A stretch of DNA of 64,000 nt. It comes from Lates calcarifer (taxonomy: Eukaryota; Chordata; Actinopteri; Centropomidae). Under the pieces are notes generated by a model. The model was given only the letters and a program-made list of their open reading frames with translations, ran no database searches and had not been told where the DNA came from. How positions within the stretch are numbered: position 1 is the first letter of the stretch; each line of letters begins with the position of its first letter. A program made the translations under genes and the position numbers. Positions 23,173 through 35,013 of the stretch are shown here, piece by piece. The stretch is from contig NC_066842.1 of the NCBI RefSeq assembly GCF_001640805.2, positions 25,981,074 through 26,045,073 on the forward strand, written 5' to 3'.

Positions 23173-23340
23173 GCAAACAGAATATTTCTGGGCAGAATCC
23201 ACATGTGATCAATACACTGCTTAGTTATGTGAAATCATTGTGGAGTCCACTGCAATGAATGAAGGCAAAACAGAAGCTGCTTGGTCATCACATGACTGTT
23301 TGGTCAAGACTACCTGTTCACTTCCTCACCTGGTTCTGTC

Positions 23341-23399
23341 TCTTTGTCTCTCCTTCTCTCCTTCTCTCTCTCTCTCTCTGTCTCTCTTTCTCTCTCTCA
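23341..23399. repeat. (CT)n-rich microsatellite
   Basis: Imperfect CT repeat with TT and TG interruptions. Confidence 0.9.
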
Positions 23400-23581
23400 T
23401 TGATCCATATGAATTTATAACTTTACTCAATTTGAATATTGCTGTGGGCAACAGTGCAGTCAGATAACATCATCACCCATTTGAAACTGCAATTGTTGGT
23501 CCCCTCTCTCTAATAGACAAGTTCACCAAATCTTAGTGTAGAATGTGAGCCAATGGGTCATGTGATCAGAGTGCAGAAGCC

Positions 23582-23583
<2 letters not shown>

Positions 23584-23621
<38 letters not shown>
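23584..23621. repeat. (CA)n microsatellite
   Basis: About 18 uninterrupted CA units. Confidence 0.97.
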
Positions 23622-23623
<2 letters not shown>

Positions 23624-24599
23624 TAAGCAAACCTGTCCACAGGAACAAGAAGACAAATACAGAAATCTCTAATGAACCAAATATCTTCCAACTGTAGCAG
23701 GAAACTTTGTGGTCATGTTGAGCCCATCACTAATTAGGAAAATTGGTTTTCAGGGCCTTTAAAGATATTTGACCAGGTCTCAAATGCCGTTGGTTTTCTT
23801 GTGATGACAGTATTTCCCATAGTGGAACAAGCCTAAGGGATGATGAACAGAACTAATAAACTTGTTTCAATGATTTTAATCTTTGCTGTGGCTGATTTTA
23901 CTTTTGTTGAATGTTTGACCTCTCTCTGTGTCATTTGGAACATTTATCATGATTCATAATCAAAAACTTTTAAATGGGAAAAAAAAGAAATATAAAGCCA
24001 CTCAAAGCACAAAAAGGCTTACCTATGCAAAACTCTGTCCTTGTTTTCACTTCTTAAGCAGAAGGTTTTACTGATCTGTGCTGAAAACACACATCCCTGC
24101 CAGGAAGATTTCTTCTCTCTCCCACTCACTTTTAAAATGCCACTCAGTAAACTCAAGTAAACTCAGTTACCTGCCAGGCCCATTTTTCTCTCTGGGTTCA
24201 AGGAAACCTCTTGCCCTGCAGAGATTTTTGTGTCTCCCAAGGGAATGAAGCCTGATGCAACCAGCTTACACAATATTAAAAATAAAAGCTGGGCTTGTGG
24301 GATACTGGAAATAACATATAATACTCTTGATTAACGTAACTTGAGCAATGCTGTCAATTAGTCATGTATAAATCAAAGGCTTAGGACAGAGATGGTTGTT
24401 ATTGGCCTTCCTCATAAATCTGGAACATTTGGACTGGTTACTCTCTACAGGGGTAAAGTGAATCAGATGAACTGGTCCTGAGTCAATTATCTACCACCAC
24501 ACAGCTGAAACAATCAGTTTTTACTGTCTACTTTCCATCACTTTTATTCATTCTTATTATTGTACGCAAACAAACAGTGGTGTTCTACAGTTATCGTCT

Positions 24600-25957
24600 T
24601 CCCTGGGAATTTCAGGGAATCTTTTTCTAGTTTTTATCAATATGTCACTGCACTACCCATCTGGAGAAGACACTGGATAAATGCTATGGATCAGTCCAGA
24701 ATGCATATAAATCTGTCGCCCTCCCTTCACTTGGTTCTGCTGATTACCATACAATACTACTTGTGCCAGCCTATTTACCAGTTGTAAAGAAAGCAGAGAG
24801 GGTTATTAAAACTATTAAACACTGAACAAGTAACAGCATTGACAGGAAACGAGGATGCTTTGAAACCACTGAGTGGAATAATCTTATGGTGTCCTCCAAC
24901 AATATCAACAAGCAGGTGGACACAGTAACATTGTATATCTCTTTCTGTGTGGATAACCTGATTCCTACCGAAAAGGTTACAATCTTCCCCAACAACAAAT
25001 CTTGGGTGTCCAGAGAACTCAGAGGCTGAAAAAAAGGAGGTGAACAGAAAGGTTAAGCATGCCTTAAGAACTGCTGAACTTAAATACAGAGACAGTGGAG
25101 TACACATTTAAGAGTGGGAATCTTCACTCTATACTCTCTCTGGTAGGGTCTAAAGAATATGGCAGCTGTGAATAGTACCTACACCTCACATCTGTGAGAG
25201 TCTCAGTTGGGCAAAAAAACACTGTAGAAACAGTGAAAAGAGCTCAATAGAGGCTGCACTTCATCAGCATGCCAAAGAAGGCAGGACTCAAATGCCAACC
25301 CCTCACCCAAGTCTACAGAGGACTTGTTGAAAGTCCTCACCAGCAGTATCACAGTGTGGTATCGCAACACCACCATGGCCAAAAGGAAATCACTGCAGTG
25401 GGTCTAAAAACTGCAGAAAGGGTCATTGGCCCCAGTCTCCCGTCCATGGACACTATATACACTTAGTGCTGCCAGAGGAAAGCACAGAGTATCCTTAGGG
25501 ACAAACATCACTCAGCTCATGTTCTGTTTCAGTGGGTGGATTCAGGCTACAACCTGAGATACCGCAGGCCAGTGAACATCAGCGCTCACAGGGCTCACCT
25601 CCACAACAGCTTCTTTCCAGCCACTGTTAGACTTGTGGCACAGGACCTCAAAGAAGGAAGGAACTACCTCACTCCACAAATCATTTAACACTACAGATAA
25701 TAGACTTTACAACCCAAATCGGTGCAATAAAAATCTGACATGCTGCTGTTGTACATATATTTATTTTGCTTGTTTATATTTTATTTTATCTTTTATGACT
25801 ATGTTATGTTCTCTTATTGTTTCATATTGTGTTATATTTTTTATATTGTATCTTTTTAAAAGAATTCTTCAGCAACTCGGACAAAAACACAATAATTCCA
25901 ATGTGCTTGTACTGTACTTGTGCAAATGGCAAATAAAGTCTCTAATCTAATCTCTAA
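24600..25957 (+). pseudogene. LINE remnant: endonuclease end, linker and C-terminus, RT deleted
   Basis: Degraded LINE ORF2. The 5' part reads FYQYVTALP, then a stretch matching the end of the APE endonuclease (SADHNTIQL-like, about 24730). The linker block NINKQVDTVTLYISFCVDN (about 24901) follows, then EKVTIFPNNKSWVSREL (about 24970-25020). The core RT is missing: at about 25140-25270 the text passes to the C-terminal block LTQVYRGLVES, SSITVWYRNTTMAKR and LKTAERVIGPSLPSMDTIYT. Next come LRDKHHSAHVLFQW and FFPATVRLV (about 25612). The 3' UTR ends with AATAAA and a TCTAA-type tail (about 25930-25957). Several frameshifts and stops. The family resembles the LINE at 29513-31015. Confidence 0.82.
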
Positions 25958-26530
25958 TCTGAGCACATTCAGGTTGCAGGCAGCAGCTAAGCATCACTTC
26001 CAAATGACCTCGACTCCTTCTTTACCAGATTTGAGACAGAAAACGACCTCTCCCATGCCCTGTGGCCTGCATTTCAGTGGCTCCCCTCTCAACGCCAGTT
26101 TCGATGCCCGGACTGACAGACATAGAGGAGAAGGGCAACCTTTGTCCCCAGGGCTGTTCAGCTTCTCAACTCCCAATCATCCCTGACCTGCTGTTCACCC
26201 TCCTGACACTCTCCCATACACAAACTCACACATATGCATTCATGTAGATGGACCTTTTTTTCTCTTCTTCCTCCCCCAGTTATATATATATATATATATT
26301 ATTTTCTCAGGGAGAGACTCAGACATGGCTGGTCAACTGATGGGACAACTATAGTGTTTGGCCGCTTCTGTCAGCTTTACTGGGCTACATTGCACTGTAG
26401 ATTTAATATTTGTTTGTTACTACTGTTGTGTGCTTTTTAAGTGTGTTGTGTGTGATTTGTTGAACTACTACTCATGCTCTCCAATTACCCACTTGGGGAT
26501 AAATAAAGTTATTTGAATTGAATTTAATTG
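25958..26530 (+). mobile_element. LINE 3' end with TTGAATTG tail
   Basis: After the tail of the previous LINE a second element follows in the same orientation. It keeps FFTRFETEND and, near the end of its frame, RRRATFVPRAVQLLNS (about 26128-26175), a common LINE C-terminal pattern. The 3' UTR contains a short TA run (about 26280-26300) and ends GGGGATAAATAAAG with a TTGAATTGAATTTAATTG tail (about 26513-26530). Which LINE family it is cannot be said from this short piece. Confidence 0.65.
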
Positions 26531-26720
26531 AACTGAGATCACAAGAAAATGTCAGTTTAATGGGAGACTTGCCTCAACAATTTTAGTATTGTGAACAGGG
26601 TGCTGTAGAGCTGAAGAGTGGAGGGGCTGTTGAGTAGTTCTAAAGGTTATAAAGGTTCATAAAGAGAAGTGCATATGATTATCCAGGAAGTGTGGGTGAC
26701 TGGAAGTCTGTCAACAATGA

Positions 26721-28036
26721 ATTCAGTTCAATTCAGTTCAATTTCCATTTTATTTATATAGTGCCTAATCACAACAGAAGTTATCTCATGGCGCTTTTAA
26801 TACAGAGCAGGTCTAGACTGTACTCTTAATATTATTATATTTACAGAGAATGACTCAACAGTCCCCACCATGAGCAGCACAAGGTGGCAGTGGAGAGACA
26901 GGAACCTCAAGCAGAACAGCAGGGCAGGAGGGTAATGCAGAGTCCATCTAAAGATGTAAACAAATATAAATTATAGTAATAATAGCAATAATGGTAATGA
27001 CTAGGGATGTGCATGAATAATCGATTAGTTGATTAATCATCACGGTAAAGATAATTGACATCTCTTTTTAAGAGTCAACTAATTTTTATGCAGAAGTAAT
27101 GTTTATGGTTCTGTTTCTGCTGAGTGCTGCATCTCTGCTGCATCTCGCATCTGTGCAAGCAAAAAGACCGGAACGGATGGGAACAGTTGCTTAATAGTCT
27201 TTGCAGGAGCTATTAGTAGTTTTATGTTCAAAATCTGTTTAATAAGAGCCTGCAGGCTAAAAACTGTGAATTTATTGAACCTAAATGCTCATGTGACAGC
27301 AAACAACAGGAACAGATAACAAATAGCTTTGGTGACTTAAATTATTTCAGACGATATGCAGCTACAGCTCAGAAAAAGAAATTGATGGAAGCCAAGAAAG
27401 TAACAACTGATGCATGGACAGCTCTCGTGATTTTTTTGGGCACTGTCACCTGCTGTTACATCGATGACTGGAACATTTCAGGTTGTTTGCTGTAGACTCG
27501 CAGTACATGCAGATGAGAGACACACTGCTGAAAACATTGCTGCTAGTCTGATGTCCGTTGTTGATGAGTGGGGCTTGGGAGGTAAAGTTGGTTCATCTGT
27601 ACACTACAGTGACTCAACATGACATTATTTTGGTTTGTGTGGAGGGCACGTCTTAACTATGACGTCACAATTAATAGACTTATCTACATAAAATGGCTTA
27701 ATTAATTGACTTCAAAGAGTAATAAATATTCCTATCCCTAGAAATGACAATTATAATAGTAACAACAATAGTAGCAGTAACACTCGAAGCAGGACTAATA
27801 ATTTCTAGGAATAGCAGCAGGTGTTGAGCAGGGTTGTAGGGGCAGCAGGAGGCTTGTCAACACAGATCAGATTGTACAGAAAGAGTAAGGAGGCCTGTAG
27901 GCCTATAGCAGATAGCCTGGTTCAGGTTCTGATCTGATCCAGCTCTAACTAAAAGCTTTATCAAAAAAAGGGTGTGTCTGCCTCATGGACCTAAACTGGG
28001 AGAAGGTTCCACAGTAGAGGAGCCTGAAAGCTGAAT
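26721..28036 (-). mobile_element. L2-type LINE 3' UTR copy, split by a hAT element
   Basis: Left part 26721-27001 and right part 27749-28036 together match the L2 3' UTR at 19385-20232. Shared blocks are the tail (TTCAGTTCAATTCAGTTCAA on the plus strand), GAGCAGGTCTAGACTGTACT, AGCAGCAGGTGTTGAGCAGG and CTGGGAGAAGGTTCCACAGT. The 5' end is truncated at about 28036, before much of the ORF2 C-terminus. The two parts are separated by the hAT element at 27002-27740. Confidence 0.85.
27002..27740 (+). mobile_element. hAT-type transposon remnant with transposase fragment
   Basis: The ends read TAGGGATGTGC (left) and, as reverse complement, TAGGGATAGGA (right). The flanks are GTAATGAC (26994-27001) and GAAATGAC (27741-27748), an 8-bp target duplication with one mismatch. 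Inside, on the plus strand, are blocks typical of hAT transposases: NYFRRYAATAQKKKLMEAKK (about 27340), VTTDAWTALV (about 27400), TVTCCYIDDWNISGCLL (about 27445) and HTAENIAASLMSVVDEWG (about 27520). The rest of the catalytic domain and the C-terminal dimerisation domain are missing, so it is internally deleted and non-functional. It inserted into an L2 copy. Confidence 0.88.
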
Positions 28037-29269
28037 TACACCATCATGATTACTCTGATGACATTCAAATGTCTAAGACCCCTTTTCTGAAAACAATCAT
28101 TCTCATTTCCTAAAACAGCTATTTGCACACTGTATTAAGAGCTTTTTAATGTTGCTGTCCTGTGGTTCTGAAGAGCAGGACCGCATTATGTAAAAGCTAA
28201 TGTGATTTATTTAACTCTGTGAATCATGTCATTAAAATACAAATATTTAATTAATGAATTATTACTTAGCTGGTTTCTATTACATAAAAGTCCATGTTAC
28301 TAGGTGGGCATAAATAAAAGTAACTGAATATGTTCATCACTGTGATTCTGTCACCGGCCATGGTGTTGGAGTCGCAGCCATTTTCGATTCCAGTTTACTA
28401 ATCAACACTAAACCTAAATTCAATTATAATTAATTTGAAAACCTCGTTCTTAGTCTGTCACACCCAAGGTGGAAAACATTAAAGCCAATCTTATTTGTTG
28501 TAGTGTACCGTCTGAGTTGGGATGATTTGTGTTGTATTTTCATTGCATTTGTGTTATTTCATTTTTCCTTAAATAATCTTTGGTATATCTGGATTATTTA
28601 GGTAATTTGGTGAGGTCATTTGTATTTTGACATGAATTTGTATTTGTGTTAATTGTTTTTTTTTCCATGTTTTTCTGTGAAAGATTATTTTGGGCAACAG
28701 ATTTTGTTGAAGTCTTGAGTTTGTAATTTGTGGGCTGCCCACCCTACATTTTGATTTGTTTCCTTTGGTAAGTTGTGCTTTATTTGATTTCTTTTGGGTA
28801 CAACCCCATTTACCCATTTCTTGTTTTTCTTCCTCCTTTGCAGTTGCTGAGGGCTGAAGGTGGTGGTCCTGGGGTCCGAGGTGGTGGTGTCCCCTTCCTG
28901 TGTGCTGTGCGTCTCTTGGGTTCCTAGTTTCCCCTTCACTACTGGGTGCATGTGTGTGTGTTTGTCACGTGAGACTGGGGTGATTTTTGTTGTTTTTGTT
29001 TCTTTTGGGATTTCTTACCCGCCCCCCCAACCCATTCCCCTCTACCGGTAAGCCTCAGCCCTGATTAGTTTTCCCTCCAACCTTGTTACAGTGTGTGTGT
29101 GTGGTAGTTTTAGTAATTCATTTATTTATTGGTAATAAAGTTTTTCCTTTCTTTTTTACCTGGAACCACGTCTCCCGCCTCTTTGTAGGACGGGCCTGAG
29201 CACCTAATGGGCTTTACCGTCACCAATTCTCTGGGTGAAATTCTCAGGGTGGCATTGTCTGGCTGCTTT
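28037..29269. other. Unassigned; possible retroelement terminal sequence near 28850-29220
   Basis: The first 800 bases are AT-rich with nothing recognised. From about 28850 the composition turns G/T-rich with a C-rich run, a GT run and GGTAATAAAGTTTTTCC (about 29131), a possible polyadenylation signal. Such a pattern occurs in LTRs, but I cannot define ends or a partner. Confidence 0.35.
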
Positions 29270-29512
29270 CCACTCACAGTCCCCCTCTGTATTGTCACCC
29301 TTTGTTCTTCTCTTGCTATTCTCTAGACAACCCCTCCCCTTCTCAACCCAACCAGTAGAGGCAGATGGCTGCCCACCCTGACTCCGGTTCTGTTTGAGGT
29401 TTCTGCCTCTTAAAAGGAAGTTTTTCCTTGCCACTGTCGCCTGGAGCTTGCTCATGGTGGGATCTGTTGGGTCTCTGTAAATACCATATTTTAAAGAGTA
29501 TGGTCTAGATCA
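29270..29512 (+). mobile_element. L2-type LINE 3' UTR fragment
   Basis: It contains AGGCAGATGGCTGCCCACCC (29360), TTCTGCCTCTTAAAAGGAAG (29400), TGCTCATGGTGGGATCTGTT (about 29449) and GAGTATGGTCTAGATCAG, all part of the L2 3' UTR here. The last part and the tail are missing: it stops at about 29512, where another LINE begins in the same orientation. Confidence 0.8.
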
Positions 29513-31015
29513 GCCGACGTCATCAGCTCCATTACAGCGAGGCTCCAAACCCTGCATCCTAGTGCCTTCATAGCGATGTCTGGGGACTTCAACTGTGTCA
29601 CCGTGACAACATCCCTGCCCACTTTCAAACAGTTTGTGGAGTGTAAGACCAGGGAAAACCGAACACTGGACCTCCATAGCTCTCCCCCCTCTGGGCAGAT
29701 CGGATCATAACCTGGTCTACCTCAAGCCCCTTTATACACCCGCAGTCCTACAGCAACCTGTGATCACAAGAACTGTATGGAAATGGTCTCAGGAAAGTGA
29801 AGGAACTCTACAGGGATGTTTTGTGGTGGACATTAAAACAGCACTGAACAGGAAGAAGGCTGACTCACCTCAGCTCTCTTGCCCCCTTCTCAACTCTCCA
29901 GTCACCACCACTGCAGAGGACGTGAGAAGAGAGTTCAGTCGCTTAAGTCCAGGCAGAGCTGCAGGCCCTAATGGCCTCAGCCCCATAGTGCTAAAAGGAT
30001 GTGCTACTCAGCTGTGTAAGGTTTTTCAGCACATATTCAACCTGAGCCTGAGCACCATGATTGACCCTGCCCAAACATCATGCCTAGTTCCTGTGCCCAA
30101 GAAGAAACATCCATGACACTATGTTTTTTGACTTCTCCAGTGCATATGGTGTGCATTGCAACACAATATGACCCGTCCTGCTCAGTAGTAAGCTGCTAGA
30201 CATTCAGGTGAATGCCCCACTAGTCGCCTGGATCACCAATTACCTCACAGGTTAGCCACAGTATGTGAGACTGCAGAACAATGTGTCGGACATCATCAAC
30301 AGCAGCACGGGGGCACCCCAGGGAACGGTGCTATCTCCCTTCCTGTTCACTCTCTATACCTCTGACTTCAGATACTGCACACAGTCCTGCCACCTGCAGA
30401 AGTCTAGGATGACTCTGGCTATCAGCATGGGACAGGAGAGTATAGGAGTGTGGTGGATGGTGGGGGTGAGACTAAACCACTCAGTGTTCAAAACTAAGAG
30501 TTGGTGGACTTTAAAAAGCAAAGGACCTGTCTCAACCCAGTCACCATTAAGGGAACACAGATAGACATTGTGGAAGAGTATAAGTAACTGGGCATCTACA
30601 TAGACAACAAATTGGACTGGACTAAAAACACGGAAGCAGTAGATTTTTTCTCAGGAGACTCAGATCTTTTGGTGTTTGCAGAACCATGCTGCAGATGTTT
30701 TATCAATTGGTGGTGGCCAGCGTCATCTTCTACACTGTAGTGTGTTGGGGCAACAGGGTGAAGGCAGCAGATGCCAATAGATTTGACAAGCTCATCAGGA
30801 AAGCTGGTTCTGTCCTGGGAGTGAAACCAGAGGCACTGGCGGATGTGGCAGAGAGAAGGATACTAAAGAAACTCCTCATTATTATGGACAATGCCTCTCA
30901 CCCCCTGCATGCCACACTGGAGTCAAACCAGAGCACCTTCAGTGGTAGACTTTGGCCACCAAGGAGCACAACAGAACACCACTGGAAGGAAAGACTTCTG
31001 ACCTCCCATCAGATT
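29513..31015 (+). pseudogene. LINE ORF2 remnant: endonuclease end and reverse transcriptase
   Basis: Non-LTR retrotransposon remnant. The EN part has SGDFNCVTVTT (about 29580), FKQFVECKTREN and SDHNLVYLKPLYTP (about 29700-29745, two frames). The linker VWKWSQESEGTLQGCF follows. RT blocks: EFSRLSPGRAAGPNGLSP (about 29932), FDFSSAYGVH (about 30128), GAPQGTVLSPFLFTLYTSD (about 30309-30365). The second aspartate box, expected at about 30400-30420, is degraded. The C-terminal part has MLQMFYQLVVASVIFYTVVC (about 30686-30745), KAGSVLGVKPEAL and MDNASHPLHATLES (about 30880-30925). At least five stops or frame changes. It starts abruptly at the L2 fragment and fades out near 31015; no 3' tail seen. 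Confidence 0.87.
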
Positions 31016-33024
31016 TGCTATTGTAAATTCTTAGGATCAATTTTGATTACATCTAAAGTCCCTTCTAATCATTTTGTTGGCAGCTATATTCACATCCACA
31101 TGTTAGTGTTTCCACCTCATGAAACACAAAATAAATGTGTATCATGGTGAGTGTCTTAGTGTGTACACAGAACAAGTGATACAAACAGTATGGACACCCA
31201 CTAATCACTCTACAGAATTACACAGTCACAAACTCTTTGCTGCTCAGACTCTGTCACAGAACAGAGCCTTTTTTAGCCAAATCAAACTCTGTGTCACACT
31301 GCAGCATGCGCTCTACCTTAAATATCATCCTGCCATGAGCCTGTTCTATCAAGGTCTACATCTCTATCTATCTAGCTAGCTATCTCTTGTGAGCCATGTG
31401 GACCTTGATATTTAAGAGGTGTATTCACCCAGGGCAATGTCACTGCTGTCCCCGTTCAAATGCTTGAGGAACAAAACTGAAACACTCCCAAACACCAGAG
31501 GACTCTATCAGACACATGTTGTTTGTATGTCACAGCTGGCAGCGTTCAGTTGCTGAAAAACTGAAATAAATGTTATTGTTCACTTTCATGTTTTTGGGAG
31601 AATTTAATCATTGCTCAGCAATAAGCACCCAGCAGGATATTCAGTTTCCATGCATTGGCATTTGGGGGCCTTTTATGCTGCATGAAGCTGAAACCAAATC
31701 ATTCAACATGTAGCAGCCATCTGGCTGATGGAGATAATGAACTATCAATGAGCTCTAGGAGGTAGCAAGTACATACAATAATAATTTCCACTTCATGAAG
31801 CAATGATTAGTTCTGTATGTTTGTTCTCTTCTCTTTGATCAGAGATGCAGTGTTTGTGATGTGTATATATAAGTATACTGCAGTGGGTTGAGAATCATAC
31901 TCTCAGCATAAACAGACTCCACTTCAGTGTCAGACAGGAAGGCAGAGGAGACCCTATGCATGTTTTTGTTCCTGACTAATTTTTTTTTAATCATTATCAT
32001 GGCTAGCAGCAGTCTGTGTCTAACCATGTAATTTCTGCTGGATTCAGAGGGAACAGCCTGAATTTCCATGTAAATACACACTGTGTTAAGATGAGATGAA
32101 AACACAAGAGGCTCAAGTACACTGGAGTGCTTTGGTGTGGGTGCATTGTGTTTTCACCCCCTGGCCCCACTTTGGCCGCCATTATCCTCAATGGTGTATT
32201 TTCATCCACATTATGAACTCTTGTCTGCACCGAGTGCATGTTACAGTTGGAAAAGGAGAGTGCCCAACTCTGTTGAGCATCGCATGTAAATAGCTGCCAT
32301 TATCAACAAAAATACATTTTTCAGAAAAGTGCTTTTCCAGCTCACATCAGTTTGAACTACATTTTCCACAGCTCATCATTACCTCACCTCAGCAGCAGGT
32401 CTTACAAATATATGAACATGAAACCATGCTGCTTTAAATGATTTTTTCATCTTTAATAGCTTGTGCATAGTACAACTGTGAAAAGTGTGTGGAGTTTGCT
32501 GATCTGGGACATTGTCTCTTGGCATTACTGGTGACGTCTAATTGGCAAGGTCATTGATAAACCTGTGAGGGTTGAATGTCAGCTGATAAGTTGCATTGTT
32601 GTGTTGAGTAGTTCCACAGGATGTAGCACTGAGTGACAGCATCAACAAAACAATAGTGATATGCAGCGCCCCACATGAAGCCACAGTTGGTTTGGTAACT
32701 GTAGTCATACATCTCCATTTTGTGGAGTCCAGTCTCTCCAGTACTTCCCGACATCCCTGCCCTGTCAGAGGCATTTAGGCCTTAGCTCACTGCTTCCTAA
32801 TGAAAACATGAATCTTTAAAAATGGGTCACAAATATATACTTTCATTTTTTTGTGTGTTTTTTTCTTGATATGAGAATACACCTGTGTGTTGAAAAGACA
32901 CACCTACATTCACATGACCAAGGAATGGCCTCCACATTGTTAGAAATTCAGGCACCCTGGAGTGCTTCAGACAGGTCAACAAGTCCAGTGGAATATGTTA
33001 CATTATAATTTTATACCAGCTAGA
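31016..33024. other. Unassigned
   Basis: No recognisable element. A minus-strand frame at 32551-32754 is rich in Cys, Tyr and Trp (for example TNCGFMWGAAYHYCF) and is unlike the low-complexity frames around it, but I cannot match it to a family or see splice sites that make it an exon. Confidence 0.45.
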
Positions 33025-34526
33025 GAGTGTGGGGCCACTACAGGAAATCCAATAGAGTAATATATCCTTTCATGCACAGAATGACAATACGCTGAATAGT
33101 TTTTTTTATGATGTACATTAGCAACTTGTGTATTAGGAAGTGAAACTGGGCCCAGTTCAAGCTCAGTTCCAAACATGTTCTGCACATTTTGCACAGGATA
33201 GATTCCCAGTATGTCTGTAGTTTGGGGCAAGACCAAAGACAATGCATCAGTGGTCAAAGGTCATTAGGACTCCATTTTCAAAGAGGTCCCCAAGAGATAC
33301 ATATTGGAAATGCACAAGTTTGGGAAATCCAGACCTCCTGCATCGCTTGAGAGCTGTAGAGACCATATGAACTGTGGTCCATTAGAAATGGAGACCGACA
33401 ATATATTTTGTCCTAGGGGAAGTAGATTGTGAACTGGGACATTTATCCATTAGGGTTCATAGGACAATTTAAATCACCTCCAATAATAATCAATTATCAG
33501 TTGAAAACTGACCTGAAGGACAGTACACATTTAGGATACCAAATTTTTCACCGTAAAGAATACCTTTGATGAGTGCAAATTGTCCATTATTGTCCCTAAA
33601 ACAATCCAACAATTTAAATATTAAGCCCTTCCTAATCCCTAGCCACTTTCTTTGTTATTTAAATGATTCTCCTGCAAGAGCACCATGTCAACCTTTTCTT
33701 TTTTCAAGGCTAACAGTGTCTTCTTTCTTTTGACCGGCAAATGGCTTCCCTTAATATTCCATGTACATAATCTTAATGTATTAGCAACCATAACCTAACA
33801 TTTACAGTGTGTCATTGAGTAGAGAACAAACAAACTATAGTACAAATAACAACAAAGTGCCAACAGCACTCATTTATCCCCATTTATCAACCAGGGGATT
33901 ATCTTGTCTCCAAACACACTGTCCTTTGCCTCGCCAATGAATAAATAAACCACAGAAAGGGTAAAAAATACCACCACTTGAACAATGAAACATGAAGTAT
34001 CCTATAATGGTTGTAATGACACATAATTACATCCAGAGTCCAGCTAACAATCAGCAGAGAGGGGATGAGGCTGTAATTTGCTAATTCGAGCTGAGGTTAG
34101 TTAAGGTCCAACAACGTGGGATAAATCTCGCCAGTCAGGGCGATCAGCACGGCGAGCAGTGTCCTCACAGACTGTCCATAAAAGCCACAGCTTGATTGGG
34201 GGAATCAAACACCTTCACATTCCCGTTATAGGTGATCCTTAGCTTGGCTGGGTAAAGCAGGGAGTACTGGGTCATCAATGGTCATCAATGTGCTCTGACA
34301 TGCTTTCTATCTCCCTCTCAAGCACTTGAATCCAGAGGTTAGCTTGACTATTAGCCACTTCCACACCTGCAATTCTTGCAATCTTGTCAGTTCTCTTTCT
34401 GAGGTTATGCAGCTCCAATGCATGCACCTGAAGTGTTTGAGCTTGGGAGCTCAGTTTGTCGTCAATGACTTTCATGATATTGTCGGTGATTTCCTGAACT
34501 GCTTGACGAGCAGGATCGAGTGCCAT
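33025..34526 (-). pseudogene. L1/Tx1-type LINE remnant: ORF1, endonuclease and C-terminal pieces
   Basis: Read on the minus strand from 34526. An ORF1 N-terminus with a coiled-coil-like stretch (34526-34275, HALELHNLRKRTDKIARI and LEREIESMSEHIDD) jumps to the ORF1 C-terminal domain (34270-34165: TQYSLLYPAKLRITYNG, VKVFDSPNQAVAFMDSL, stop); the central RNA-binding part is deleted. ORF2 begins near 33795 with LRLCTWNIKGSHLPVKRKK, KKEKVDMVLLQENHL and, later, ILYGEKF and NVYCPSG-type blocks of an APE endonuclease (to about 33460). The RT is missing. A C-terminal block, HCLWSCPKLQTYWESI (about 33245-33198), matches the end region of L1 ORF2. The family is clear from ORF1 plus EN; many stops make it inactive. 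Its 5' end stops about 65 bases before a gypsy LTR. Confidence 0.85.
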
Positions 34527-34591
34527 GGCTTTGTTAGCAACTGCTAGCTACTCTGCATTCAGTGAGAGGCTAGTGGAGCCTGCGGTGTATT

Positions 34592-34996
34592 TGTCACATC
34601 CCCTGTCTGCTGCTAGCCATATTTTCCCCCACCTCTTGGGCCTGGTTCTGTTTCATTGGGAAACTCTGTATCTCGTTTCCAGATCAAGGACTTCCTGTCC
34701 TGCCCTCATGCCTTATTAACAGCCCCGCCCTTTGGGGTTGTACCTGTGCCCCATTTAAGCTCCCCCTTCCCTACCTCCTGTGCCAGTTCGTCTTGAGTCC
34801 TGTACCAGAGTCCTAGCATTCTCTTGTTGTTTGTAATTCCCGGTTTTTGACTTAGTCTTTCTTTTTTTGACCTGCCATTTGCCTATCGTTTTTGTACCTC
34901 TGCCTGGATTCTCTTCTGGTGCCAATAAACATCTGGCCTACCTCACGTACGGTGTCTGTGGTCGTGCATTTGGGTCCAACCTGTTGAGCCCTGACA
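34592..34996 (+). mobile_element. 5' LTR of a Ty3/gypsy retrotransposon
   Basis: The 405-bp LTR begins TGTCA and ends TGACA, a perfect 5-bp terminal inverted repeat. It contains a C-rich core with CCCATTTAAGC (about 34751) as a possible TATA-type element and CCAATAAACATC (about 34921) as a polyadenylation signal. A gag frame starts 17 bases after it (ATG at 35014). No matching 3' LTR is in the window. No standard TGG primer-binding site directly follows the LTR. Confidence 0.88.
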
Positions 34997-35013
34997 GTAC
35001 GAACTGGCCTGAC

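Larger units (their letters stand above)
23187..24599. other. Unassigned, with two microsatellites
   Basis: No coding sequence recognised. A C/T-rich tract and a CA tract lie in it. Confidence 0.5.

Noticed and set aside
28850..29220. Possible LTR with AATAAA and pyrimidine run
   Set aside because: Ends not definable and no internal retroelement sequence beside it.
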